64,000 nucleotides of DNA from Bombus terrestris (taxonomy: Eukaryota > Arthropoda > Insecta > Hymenoptera > Apidae): NCBI RefSeq assembly GCF_910591885.1, contig NC_063281.1, positions 8,385,700 through 8,449,699 of the forward strand. Direction: 5' to 3'. Within the stretch, counting starts at the first letter, position 1. Every line of letters begins with the position of its first letter. Shown here piece after piece: positions 24,652 to 36,307 of this stretch. Made by a program: the position numbers and the translations under genes. The notes under the pieces were generated by a model that saw only the letters and a list, made by a program, of their open reading frames with translations, did no database searches and was not told where the DNA came from.

Positions 24652-26021
24652 CAATAAATTACTCGACGGTTGTTAGAGCCGACAATACGCGCGTCTGTAT
24701 CAATTTACCTGGAATCGAGCGACATGACTGAACTTTCGCGTGTAATTTCTATCTACGAGGAACGTTGAAAAGGTAATGGAATACCCGGGCTCCTGGGCGT
24801 CTATTTATAATTTCGTCTCATTCATTCGAAAAACAATCAAACGCGGTGAAATCGTACGGGTGGACGAGGTCTCTTTCGCTCTTGTTGCAACGCCGATCGA
24901 AAAGGGGGATAAAACGACAATGAAAATACATTTGCTGGCAAAAGCGACAGGCCATCGAGATAGCTTATGCTTCCTGGAAAGAGGCGAAGGTTGTCACTTT
25001 ACTCGGTACAGGACATGGCCACCTCGTATTCTGTTTAGTTTGCCGTTCGATTCCTAGCAAATATCGTTTGCGCTGTTCAATGGGTCTGCACGGAATAAAC
25101 ATCGTCCAAGTATCCGCTTAAGCAGAAAGACGGAATCGACGTGGAAAAAACGCTGGATGCGTCACCAGTTCCTTTACGATTTCTGATCGTTTCGTTTAAA
25201 ATATACTGAAAATGATAGGACAGTTGAATTACAAGCCATTTATCTGTATCGCAGACTATCGATCATATATATTCGGATACGTAAATTAATACTAATTTTA
25301 TCAAAATACAAATAACTAATACAAACAAGGTACCGGTAAGTTAACTGGAAGTTTGCTGGTAACGGTATTTACACGCTATCTTCTTTATACAGTTAGCAGA
25401 CTGTAAATTTAAATTTAAAGAAACAAAAAAACTTAGCAACGCTAATATCGACGTATTTACGTATGATTACTTATAATAATGTTAATACTTATCTCTTTGC
25501 ATTATCTGATTTATAATTTGAAAATGAAACAATGCCAAGAAAATAAGTCTTTCGTATAACAAGATATTTGAACGATAATCTGCGTGTTAGCTTGTAAAAG
25601 TCTGGAATGATCATAAAGGATAAAATCATCGCAGATTTTTCTATCAGTAATTTTGTGATTCAATTACGTTCTATCAAAGATAAGCGAGCGTGCAGACACT
25701 ATCGAACAGTAGTCTATATTCAAAAAGATAGAAACAGACATCTTCGGTTATATCGTCTTTTGTTGAACCGCGCTGTGGGAAATAAAATCGTTTTACGATA
25801 AAGTGTCAGGAGGCATGGTCACCAATTAATTCGCTGGTTCGGCTTGCTACCTTCTATTTAGAGATTTTTACGGATCACGCGTGTTCGATCGGGATTAAAA
25901 CGAAGAGACTGGATGGTTGTTCTCGTGGGGAGGACGGGAGGGTGGGACGACGAATCGTTGGAAAACGGCCGATTAGCTTTTCGACAAAGGATGGCCTGGG
26001 CAAGGGGGGAGGGATCGGTTC

Positions 26022-26039
26022 CCAATACCATTGTATTGG
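26022..26039. repeat. inverted repeat, 7 bp arms
   Basis: CCAATAC and GTATTGG are perfect inverted arms around CATT. Confidence 0.65.
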
Positions 26040-26267
26040 TAAACGGCGTTCATTATAAATAGGGACCACGACACAAAGCACAGAATAAATATCGAGATAT
26101 CCTATTTCCGCGGGATGATCGTGTCCGCTGTTTATTCTATCATTTTTTCACGAGATTTCAGCGAAGTGTAAATACTGCGGAAAATGCAGAAACGCAAGGC
26201 GACTAAACATAACGATTATAAGCGCCCAGGGGCTTCGATGCGCCGTGCTGCGCGCTGCTGGCTTGTT

Positions 26268-26287
26268 TTCAATGCAGTTGCATTGAA
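26268..26287. repeat. near-perfect 20 bp palindrome
   Basis: TTCAATGCA and TGCATTGAA are perfect inverted arms separated by GT; only the central dinucleotide breaks the symmetry. Confidence 0.75.
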
Positions 26288-29200
26288 CCTTGCCTCCGCG
26301 TTCTGGGCGGCCTCCTCATCCCCATCGTTACCGTCCGAACCCGGGGTAACTGCGCCCTTTGTAAAATGTCGTATTGACCTAAAAAACGAAAAATGCAACA
26401 GTCGACTTGATGAAGTTCGTCGAGGTATCGTAATTGCATCGCCCGGAGTGTGCTTTGAGCTCTTTTCACCCCCGTCGGGGCTGCGGAGGTCTCGAAAGCC
26501 GAGAGAGACCTACGCATTGTTATGAGCTTGTCAGAAATTATTTAAAAAATTAATTTCCCGTGACACGAAACGAGCTCTTTCTCTATCTTCCTCTCGCTCG
26601 CAGATTTTATATTATATCCAACCGGACAAGGGATTTTTTATCGCAAACCATATCTCCCATCCACCCCTTCGCGTTATTTCTCTTGTTCCGAGTATCGTCG
26701 TTGCGTGTGTCGTTATCGTCGTCCTTGTTTTTCAAATACGTTTAACCAAGATTCTTGGGGTTTAGCATGGGCGAATCCTTTGTCACCGATCGTCGATTTA
26801 ACTCGACACGTGACACTTACGCGTTTGCTCCTTTGACTTTTCGATCGTTTCGCGGAACAGATGTTCTATATAATCCGCGCCCTCCGAGGCCTAAAGTTTC
26901 CCCTTTAGTTTTATTACCAAATTCGCAAGAAGCTGCGCCACCCAATTTTTATCGGTGTTGTTTTATCTGACACTTCTCACGTTGCCTGTTAAGCGTTTGC
27001 TTTGAAAACGATGTTTAATAAGAGTAGTTTCGCGAAAGGGATCCAAAGTTTCTCGACACTATGTCGCGAAGATGTTTTTCTCGAAACGGCGAGGGTGTCG
27101 GCAGAGGGGAGGAGAACCGAGTCAAGAGACGGGGATAATTTTCAGACATTAAAAATGATATCGGGGCAAAACGCCGCGGGACAAGGGTTGAAATGGCCCG
27201 TAGGAAGCGAGAGAGGGGTTGAACGCAACGTGGGGAGGGAAAAGTTGGTGTATAAACACAAGTTACGTAAGTACATTACAAAGTGTAATGGCGAATCGGA
27301 GGTTGCTGCTTGGTCCGCGCCGAGTAAAAGTGGCCTCTTTAACCCCCGAGAAGGCAACCCCCGTCATTTATTATGCTATATTGTTACAAGGAAATTGCGT
27401 TTTTATAAGCGGACTCAGCTCGAGGAGCGAGCCACAAAGACTCGCTTTTTATCTCAATTTTTGCCTCCTGTTTTTCAACGCGCATCGTTCTTGCGAAATC
27501 TCTCGCATTTCCACGCGATCTTGCTTCAAAATTCTCTACAGTTTCCCACAAACGCCACTACAGTGTATTAACGTTGTTAACGTTAAGCTTGCGAATCTAC
27601 TACAAACCGCGTAACATCTTGTTCGAAACACAGATGGTAGCGGCGCTTTTTCGCGGGAAAAATCGAAACATTCCACGAAACGAGCTTTTTCACGTTTCAA
27701 CGCCTTCGGCGTACGAGCCACGCTGGCTTTATTAATCCGAAAAGCTCTCAGTATCCCCGGAGAAGCTTTCTCCGCTGTCGAGTACCGTCGGGAGAAACAG
27801 AGAGGAGAAGAGAGCTGCTCGAAAATTCCGTGAGCGTGTGGGGCGTGAATTGGGATTCGAGCTTTTGTACATTAATATCACGAGTGGCGACCCAGCCGTA
27901 CTTCCTTGCAAGCTTCGCCGCACCCCGCATCTCGAGGGGTGGAAAAGAGGGAAAAAGGTGGACCGAACTGGCAGCATGTTGCGCGATCGTAAACACTTTG
28001 CATATTTCCCGTACCATTGGCGAGCCCCCCTAGCTGGCTAGCACCACCTTTCCGTCTTTCTCTCTCTTTATCTTTCTCCCTTTCTCTCTTCTTCCCTCTT
28101 TCGTGGCCGCATACCGACGCTTTGCAATTAACTAAAATCGATTGTACGAAGGTGCAGGATGGAACGGGCTCGATATATATATGTTTCGATGGGTTTTCGT
28201 GGACGCGTAATATCGCGAGATTTCATTCGATTCTTTCCGTTTCGTTAAACCGCTTCGGAACGTGATGTTTCTTTTTGGGGTTTTTCCTCTCTCATGTTTT
28301 GGGGGACTCGCTCTTTTTTCTTTTTTTAGTGTGTACGCGCGTTCACACGCCTCTTCACCCTTTTGCCGGGCTATTTATTTTATTGCGATTCAATCGTTGG
28401 CTGGCTAACGACGTTCTCGTTTAGTCAACCCCTCCTTTCTTCTCCTTTCTCGTAGGTTTTTTTCTTTGCCGTTTCGCTCCGTCGGACTCGCGAGACCAAT
28501 TATTAATTTTTCCGAATATAATAAATGTCCGACCCTCTCTGTCTCTATTCCTCATTGTCCCGGACAAGAAAAAGAGTAAACTGGTAATAATAATAATGCC
28601 ATTGATTTCGAGAATCGAAAGTTTCGGGCCACTTCTCCGATTGTGGCGAGAAAGCGGCGCTCTGCTGGGGAGAAAAAAAAACGCGAGTAAGGGAGGAAAA
28701 AAGGTAGCCTGGCGCGGGCGAAGTTTAGACTCTTTCTCTCTATCCCTCCCTCTGCTGGTTCATTAATGGAGAAAGGGTGGCTGCGTAAGAGTTGAAAGGA
28801 AGGAACGAGCTGGGCGAAGGAACGAGTAGAGGGGAGAGGATGAATCGTGGAGCCTTCCGAAATCCGGAGAGCCTTGTAATTGGACCGGGGATTGCAAAAC
28901 GTCGAAACGCCGTCGAGACACGTCTGTCAGCTGGTGTTCTTTCATAACGCCGGGGTATTTAGGAAGTCGAGAATTTTTCGCCAGAAATTTATGAGTCATT
29001 GAGTTCGAGGCAGTTCGAGAACTCTCGTTCTCTTCGATCGTCTGACATCAGCTTGGGTATCCGGCAATTTCACCAGTGAATTGCTTTCATTCCGAGTTTC
29101 TCAAGCTTCTCTCGATGAACAAAACAGATTAACAACTACGTACAATTTCTCATGTGTTAGACACGTTATAGTCCGTATCACGACGATGAAATCGTTCGAC

Positions 29201-30211
29201 GAATAGTCCTACAGTTTCCTCGCCATGCTAGAAAATTATATTTGCCCGATAGTCGGCCGATTTTGTTCAACCTTCGGCGAGACACGTAGGTTAAAGCCGA
29301 AATAGCGCGAATTAACGAGCAGCAAGAAAATTCATGTCTCGATCTTCGAGACTCTTCCCACTTCGGGCAACGTTCGCCAGCATACAGTATGCAAGATAAT
29401 TCCGCGAGGCGTCTTTCTCCCAAGAAACCCGCTGAAATAACCAACCGACCTACCATCCAGCTGGATTAACTCTCTCAGCCGTGTGTCTACCGCGGAAAGT
29501 AAAATATTATATCTGGCCTGGGTGGGCCGGTGGCCGCAAGAAATACGCGCGGTCGAGTGTTTTTCTATCGCCAAAAAACGACGAAAGATTGGAAAACATG
29601 GAAGGAGAAGTTTCTGCACTGGGCGATATTAGCCGGCGTTACACCGGCGCCCCGTTATATTTGATTGGGCTGTTCGTGTAAGAACACCCTCAAGCTCCTC
29701 CACAGCTACCCTTCCGACCACCACTCCTCCTCTTTCTCCTTCCTCTCCTCCTCTCCTCTACGACTGCCTCTTGGCCCTCTTCTGCTCATCCACTCCCTCG
29801 GTCTGTGCAGCGAAATGTTGGTTAAATAATATCCGCGCTTCCAACCGTAATTATCTCGCTCTCAGATTTTCTGCCTTGCGGGGCGAAGAAGGTGGAGAGC
29901 CGAGAGGTTGGCTGAGGAGAGGGGAGGGCCGATTCTGCTCTGGTAAAAGGCAAGGGATGGAAGGATAGAAGTTGGAGATTGAAGGAAAAGCGTGGGTATG
30001 AGGGTATTAGAGATAGCGCGGGTTGATATTCGCGCGCCAGAGAGACATTCCTTGATGATGGTTCGTGCGACTGGGGTGTTAGTCGAACATCGTCGAATGT
30101 TGTAATTGATAGGGTTCGAGATGGTCGATCGAACGTGTGTTTCCTATGCGTTTAGACGAAGCGAGCGAATGCGTGGTCCTTTCAACGGTTTTAATAAAGT
30201 TGAAGCGTAAA

Positions 30212-30243
30212 CGAGCAATCTATCGCTGTTTGACGATTGCTCG
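30212..30243. repeat. stem-loop, 9 bp arms
   Basis: CGAGCAATC (30212-30220) and GATTGCTCG (30235-30243) are perfect inverted arms with a 14-base loop. Confidence 0.65.
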
Positions 30244-30580
30244 CCGAATCGGAAATTGAACATCCGAGTGCTCTGTGAAAATGCATTTGCAATTATAATT
30301 TCTTCATCACACATTGTTGTCATGAATCCGAACGAAGATTGAATTGGGATAACTATTCCCAATAACCGTTCTAGATGCTCGGCCTGATCTTTGCGAACGT
30401 TCGCTCGCCATCTTCATGATGGAACTCTTTTAATGTAAATGTGTTTACGAACAGATGACCGTTTGCTCGCAGCTAGCACGAATGAGTGCTCTTGCTCCCG
30501 TTCCTCTCTGTGTTGCTGCCCGTTTGAATGCATCATTAGATGAGAATTTTGTGCGTAATATAGTCGACTACAATGGCGGG

Positions 30581-30608
30581 CTGTTTTGCAGGGTGGCATG
30601 CAAAACAG
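30581..30608. repeat. stem-loop, 10 bp arms
   Basis: CTGTTTTGCA (30581-30590) and TGCAAAACAG (30599-30608) are perfect inverted arms around an 8-base loop. Too short for a microRNA precursor. Confidence 0.7.
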
Positions 30609-33600
30609 TGGGAAGATTGATACATTCGATGCTTGGACGATAGGAGAAGCGGACAGCGTGTGATGTATGGGCCTCTTGATGCGTTCGTTCGTAAGATTGT
30701 ATGTAGAGAAGGTCGTTAAAAATCGAAATTTTATATTCGAAATGGTTTTTCGTAACAACTCGAGCGATTTCTGGAGAGGCGCCAGGGGATGGGTAACAGA
30801 GTAGCTACATTTCTATAGCCCTATATTCATGCTCGTTTTATTGACAGAAGAGAAAAGCCAGGCTATTTTATGCGGGCATCCAGGATCGTTTGCAACATAC
30901 CGAAAAAGCTAACAATAAGTCAAAACACCGGCGAAGAAGAGGTAGCATTTTATGAATAATTCATCGATCGCGAAAGGTATTAGTAGAAGGCACGAGCCAG
31001 CCGGTAACATGTAAATGAAGCGATAAATTTTGCATGGACAGCCCGCGAGCCTCCCTGTAACCTCAATTTGGCACAGTTTTGTTGCTTCTTTCTACCCGCT
31101 TGACGATTTAATCGTGTCGAGAAACATAATCGACTCGTCCAAAACCTAAAATCTATACTCTGTATCGTTAAAAATACGTTTCTCTCTATCGATTATTCGA
31201 AGGTCATACAGCAGGAGAATATGATAAGGTCGTTTTTCTTATTTTTTAAATTTCTCATAGCGCTTGATGATTAAAAAAAAAAAACATTTCATATAAAGTA
31301 AATGCAGGAGAGAATCTGATAAATTACAATCTGACACAAATCGCTTGAGAATAGATGATGCATTCATGATGCTTTTTAAAAAACGAATAATATCAATTTA
31401 GTTATTATAATAAGTTGATTTAATTAACGTTAAACTGTATAACTAATTTATGCTATTAATATTCATTCAGTGCTTAAGAGAATAATAAAAATATATACAA
31501 ACATTTAATCACGAAGTCAAATGAGAAGATAGCTGCAACATGGAGTTGGTTAACAGATTGAATATCAAACTTGCTCTTGTAATATAAAGAACAGAAAATG
31601 TGACTCGACATGTTTCTCGCCTGTTGCCTTCGTTTAGGAAAATTCTATTAAATATAAACATCGATTTCTGGCATCGTTGATGGGGGTTATTTCGTTCGCA
31701 ATTAGACATCGGCTGTGCAATTTCATCACGCTGGAATCATAAGGCTTATCCAACGGGAAGATCGACCAGGCCACAGACCCCTTGAAAATCCGACAAAACT
31801 CTTCCGGCGCCCTCGAAGCCACTAGCAACCCCTTTTCTCCAAGTAACCGTCGCGTAAAAGGGGGGTAATGGCAGCGCGTTGCGGTTTTCAGCCTTTACGA
31901 CCGAATTACGACTTTTCAACTATTTTTACGACAGTTGTTTCAATTATTTCACCAATTTGCAATTAAGAACGCCAGGCACCGCGGCAGTTGAATGCCGTCC
32001 GGGGGCCTCCGCGGAGGGTTGCAAAGGGTTGGCGCCTCTCCGAGCTTTATGGGGCTGATAATTTCGTGATTAGCCAATTAAAGGAGAAAAAAAAATTAAA
32101 TCGCGCGTTTCTCCAGTCTCGGTCGATCGTCAGATGAACCTTCGCTCTTGACGTTATCTTTAATTTTTCCCTTTCTTAACCGCGTTCGAACAGCATTCGT
32201 TCCGACCGATACGTATCCGACAAGTCACTTTCCAAACACGTTCATAACGCTTGTAACTGACAAGTACACAGCATTTCTATACGGTTATGCGAAATTTGAA
32301 AGTGTAAATATGCACAGAATGCAGATAACATGGAAGGATGTATAAAGTGTAAAAAATCTAACATTCTTTATAACATTAATTAGTTAAGAGAATTTTCTAT
32401 TTGAATTCCAGATTTTTCATTGTATTCGCAAAACTATGAATTTGCACAGATATCCGCAACTGTACGGACAAGGAATATGTTTTATAGGATAAAACCGCGA
32501 TAAAGTGTAAAAGGTTAAACTCTATCGCACTGCTTTCTTTCTTCATAAAAAAGATACGTAGCAGTCATTCCCATACCATCGACTATGGGTCGGTGGAAAT
32601 TCAAAGAAATTTTCTTCGGAAGATCGTAGACCGACTCAGATTACCGCACCTTTTATTGACAACGATTCGTATTCCCGATCGAGTTCTGGCTCGATCAGCA
32701 GGCTAATTTCTACCTTCTCGTTCCGACAAGATCTGCCAATCGAACGTGGCAATACTTTTAAGCTTGAGTCCAAAGGGACTGGCGAGTAGGAGAAGGTGGC
32801 GGAGGAGGTCAGTATTTGTTCAGTGGTGTGGTAAGCCGAGTGTGGTAGTGGGGTTGTTGGCATCGTGGTCGAACGGGGGCATCGAGGGGAGCCCGAAGGA
32901 GCTAGTGGCGCAGAATAACGGTAAGTCTAGTGTTTATTTGATGGCCCGTAATCACGCTATTTTGTCATCAACGGTAGGCCTCCTTCCGCGATGTAGACCG
33001 TCCGTGGGGCTGGTTCTGCACTTATACTTACCCTAACTCACCCCCGTCCGGGCAGCCCACTCGAGAAGGAGGAACTAATTCGAAGGCTTTGCCGCAGTCA
33101 GGGTGCATCTTGCTTCCGGTATAACTCTAGCCAGGCAAATGTATACAGACGCGTGTACTGGGATATATGCTCGCGCAATCGAATCGAGATTTCTGATATT
33201 CCTCGTCTTGCTATCGTGTGCCTCCGGCGTACGATCATCCTATACGACGATATATCAGAATCCAAAGAAATCGTTCGATTTGTAGACTGAAAGGAAATTT
33301 GAGAAATTTCTTTTAATTTCCGAAAGAAATATTCTTAGGTTGCTACTACAGTGAAGGACAGAGAAGTGGACATGTAAATTGTTGTAATTCGTTTAAAGTA
33401 ATGTTTCAGTGATTAGAAGAATAATATAGCATAGTAGATTCATTCAATGATTTAAGATCGTGGTTCAACGCGGGAATGCAATCAAAGATAGCGAACAATG
33501 CTGCGCGTGAATGTTGCGTTATGAATTATTTATGAACATTATGTTGTTGCACGCGTCATGCTCTTCGGAGATTTATGGCAGCGAATTATTTTTCAGCTCG

Positions 33601-35068
33601 CGAACATTCGAAAGAAGAATAGAACATAAAACGGCGCGATGATATTCAAATAGTTCTAGTTACAAGCGTGCAATTATCGCCGTGTTCTATAGGTTCGGAT
33701 GACTCGCGAACGATTTCGAAAGTGTTGTTAAGTTTGAATACTGCCGATCGATCTTGGGGGACGTTTCTTGAGGTTCTACGAATCTTGAAAGAGAATAGAG
33801 TCGCGGCTCGTGCAAAGAGCATGTGTAATAACGGTGCAAGCCACGTGAATCATCGGGCAAACGCCGCACCCACGTCTGTACGCCTTCGCTGTGTATGTTT
33901 TTGTTGTATTCTCTAACGTGCCGTATCGTTGCCTTGCCGTTTATTGCATTTCTAATGCAGCTAATGCATTACGGTACACCGCCTTTGCGACTCGACCACA
34001 TCGTTGATCTGGCAGGTGAAATCAGCTTGTAATTATGCTTTCCGCATTTTTCTTATTTAAATATCATAAAGACAGTACCATACAATTTCCCGTTATATAA
34101 CTCTATAAAATTAATTTCACAATGATCGTTTATTTATCTATTTATTACCAAACTGTTGCATGTAAAGTGTAAGATGTCATCAATTGAAGAGCTTCCTGGA
34201 AAAAGAGTTCAAATTCTTCATACTTGTTACATTTGTATTAATAATTATAATGGCTCTCAGAGAACTGTTCTTTTTATATCTATAAAACAAATAGAAATTT
34301 TCTTATATAAAAATTCAACTGTATAATTTATTTTTCAATCCTTCTAAAAATATGCATCAAAAATTGATGGTATATTTTGTTTGCCTTTCCCTCGTTGCTG
34401 GTAATCCAGCCAAGGATCAAAATAGTGTTAAGAAGGTACTGTAATAACTTTCGGGCCTATTGCTTCCAGCATGACGTTGGAAACAGTACCCAAAGGGCAG
34501 CTTGAAATTGCATTAACCGCATAAAGCCAAGTCGCAAAAGGCTCGGGCATAATTTTCACGATAACACGTGAAATAGAACATCCGAGTGATTAATGCACGC
34601 GCTTCATCAAGCATGCCATCTTCGTATGGTGCAGCGTGTATTATATGCCTGAGCGAAATTAATATTCCGAGCGCGGCAACGTGTCTTAAAATGTAAATAA
34701 GCCAGCAAAACGTGCACGTAGGTGTCGGAATGCAAATTCTTGATTTGTCGCGCTTATCGTTCTCCTATGACAACAACGAGGACGGGCCAGTAAAAACCAT
34801 AATGTAGCATTTCGATTTGGCACCGGCATCTTGAGAAGCTGCCCGGCTATGATATCGTGGCACGCGTGTTACTTCGGTTAATGTTACTTAGGTGACTCGC
34901 ATAGCATCGGTGTACACCTCGTTGAAGACTTAATACGCGTAAGCAAGTAATCCCCCGTATCTCGACGCTTTCTCGATGGAGAGTCACGATTACCTTACCC
35001 TAAGCTATTGGGTTACCACAAATCCCTTGTATGCTCCGCTGATTACCTATCGTCCTCGACTCCTTGCA
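30609..35068. other. no convincing gene
   Basis: Unique DNA, AT-rich at 31.2-31.7 kb, 33.3-33.6 kb and 34.0-34.4 kb. On the minus strand at 33042-33108 an ATG-led 22-codon frame (MHPDCGKAFELVPPSRVGC) ends at a G|GTGAGT donor. A CTCTCCAG acceptor near 30775 opens two long frames at once, so the coding reading is ambiguous. A GC-rich plus-strand patch at 32740-32925 ends at a strong ACG|GTAAGT site and contains two TCAGT initiator-like words; it could be a 5' UTR exon. Confidence 0.4.
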
Positions 35069-35412
35069 CAATTTGAAATTTCAAATTGATAGAACGATAC
35101 AGTTGAAATTCTGTGAATTCGAAATAATTCTTATGCGTAGTGCTCGCTTTTAAAGTACTATAGAATGAAAGTAAACTTTTAAATTCTATCGGACAAATTA
35201 AAATTTGTCAAATTTAACGCTGAAATATTAACTCTTTGATCCGAGTAATTTATAATATAATGTTTTCGAGTATCCAAATGACATAATTAAAATTTTGTAG
35301 ATTCCACGCAACATAATTCAAATTCGCTGAATTTGAATCGTCATGATCAATAGTTCAAATGCCTTCAATTGCAATCGTCATAATGCAGATCTTTAAATTT
35401 GAACGATCAGAT
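35069..35412. repeat. cluster of ATTTGAA/TTCAAAT palindromes
   Basis: Four inverted structures lie in about 340 bp. They are a perfect 20 bp palindrome at 35069-35088 (CAATTTGAAATTTCAAATTG), GACAAATT/AATTTGTC at 35192-35209, ATTCAAATT/AATTTGAAT at 35316-35338, and ATTTGAA/TTCAAAT near 35396-35418. Their centres are spaced about 121, 127 and 79 bp apart. Low sequence complexity (AT-rich) helps such arms arise, but the recurrence of one word is striking. It may be a degraded tandem repeat or a regulatory array. Confidence 0.7.
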
Positions 35413-35891
35413 TCAAATACAAGAATTTATTAGCTTCTCGAAAGTAACCCAATCTTTCCTGTGTCTCCCGATATTTCACCTTAAGTCACCGACGATAATT
35501 CCCGTTATTTGTCATTTCAATAATCGATTCCACTTGACACGGCATCGCTCACGTTACACCGGGGAAACTAAATATAGAGGATCTAAATGCAAACTCAAAT
35601 GAGCTCCGTACCACAGTCATTCTTCCAAAGCCACATTCCCAACCAGACCTTTACTCGCCGAGCATAATTCACGAAGAATTTCCTTTGAAAATATCTCAAC
35701 TCCTAATCATCGATTCGTGACCACGATGAACGTGGCCCAATAGTCGGCCAGCGGAACACGCTTGCGTCTCGCAAGCTGCACGCAAGTGCAAAGCATCACG
35801 GTGGGTCGTGGCGTCGGCTTGCGGTAGCCCATGGTTATAGCACGGATCATAATAATTGCCGAAACTTGCTTCAAAGCGGCAGGCATTCCCC

Positions 35892-36307
35892 TTATTTGCG
35901 AAGGGTTATAGTTTCGGTTAGCGGCAGGGACTGACGCAAAGCTTCATTGTAGCGGTTCGGCAAGAACTGCGTTATATAGCAGTCGACTGTTCGCAAAAGG
36001 AGTGAGAAGGAAGACTGTAAGAAATTAAAAGAAAAGAAGAAGAGATGGTGTGCACGTCGTGTCAGACACGTCCGAGTCTTAAGAACATTTTCTAGCTTAA
36101 GGGTTCTCCTCTCGTAACGAAACTTACCCTTTTACTACGGTGCGCTCGTGCTATCTCCCTTCGTCGTTGCACGTCGATTTCGTGGCTGTTGTTCAGGTTA
36201 CGCGAAAAGAGAGACGTTTCGCCTCGCCACGGCAAACTTGCCGAGAACTTCGACGCCGGAACTTGTCCATAGAAGAGAAGCGTCAAGCGGAGCCCTCTCT
36301 CTACCTT
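35892..36307 (-). CDS. candidate 3' end of a gene with a 113 bp intron
   Basis: On the minus strand an AGG|GTAAGT donor at 36128/36127 and a very good acceptor (TCTTCTTTTCTTTTAATTTCTTACAG) ending at 36015 define a 113 bp intron, a typical insect size. The upstream frame is open from 36307 and reaches the donor in phase 0 (ending EIARAHRSKR). The downstream exon is open in phase 0 for 40 codons, containing TVDCYITQFLPNRYNEALRQ, to TAA at 35892-35894. The other two downstream frames close within 13 and 28 codons. The open upstream stretch has no ATG before it, so its true 5' boundary must be an acceptor I could not fix; the start given is only where the frame opens. No family is recognised. A UTR intron is the main alternative. 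Confidence 0.32.

Larger units (their letters stand above)
24700..30200. other. no convincing gene; short palindromes and CT-rich blocks
   Basis: AT-rich at 25.2-25.6 kb, GC-richer afterwards. Pyrimidine-rich plus-strand blocks lie at 28050-28120 and 29690-29815, the latter ending in a good CAG acceptor that opens a 51-codon frame without a proper donor. On the minus strand, acceptors near 28665 and 28835 each leave all or several frames open, so no coding call is possible. Confidence 0.45.

Noticed and set aside
26172..26260. Acceptor look-alike followed by frame KCKYCGKCRNARRL, resembling a Cys-rich or zinc-binding motif
   Set aside because: Only three spaced cysteines, no following Cys/His ligands as required for Sprouty-type or C2H2 fingers; no donor.
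28553..28664. Minus-strand NAGNAG acceptor with frame SAAFSPQSEKWPETFDS
   Set aside because: All three frames remain open past 35 codons, and the pyrimidine tract is a simple T-run; ambiguous.
30414..30778. Long minus-strand frames after a CTCTCCAG acceptor
   Set aside because: Two of the three frames stay open for 67 and 119 codons, so the openness is not evidence for either; no donor or poly(A) partner.
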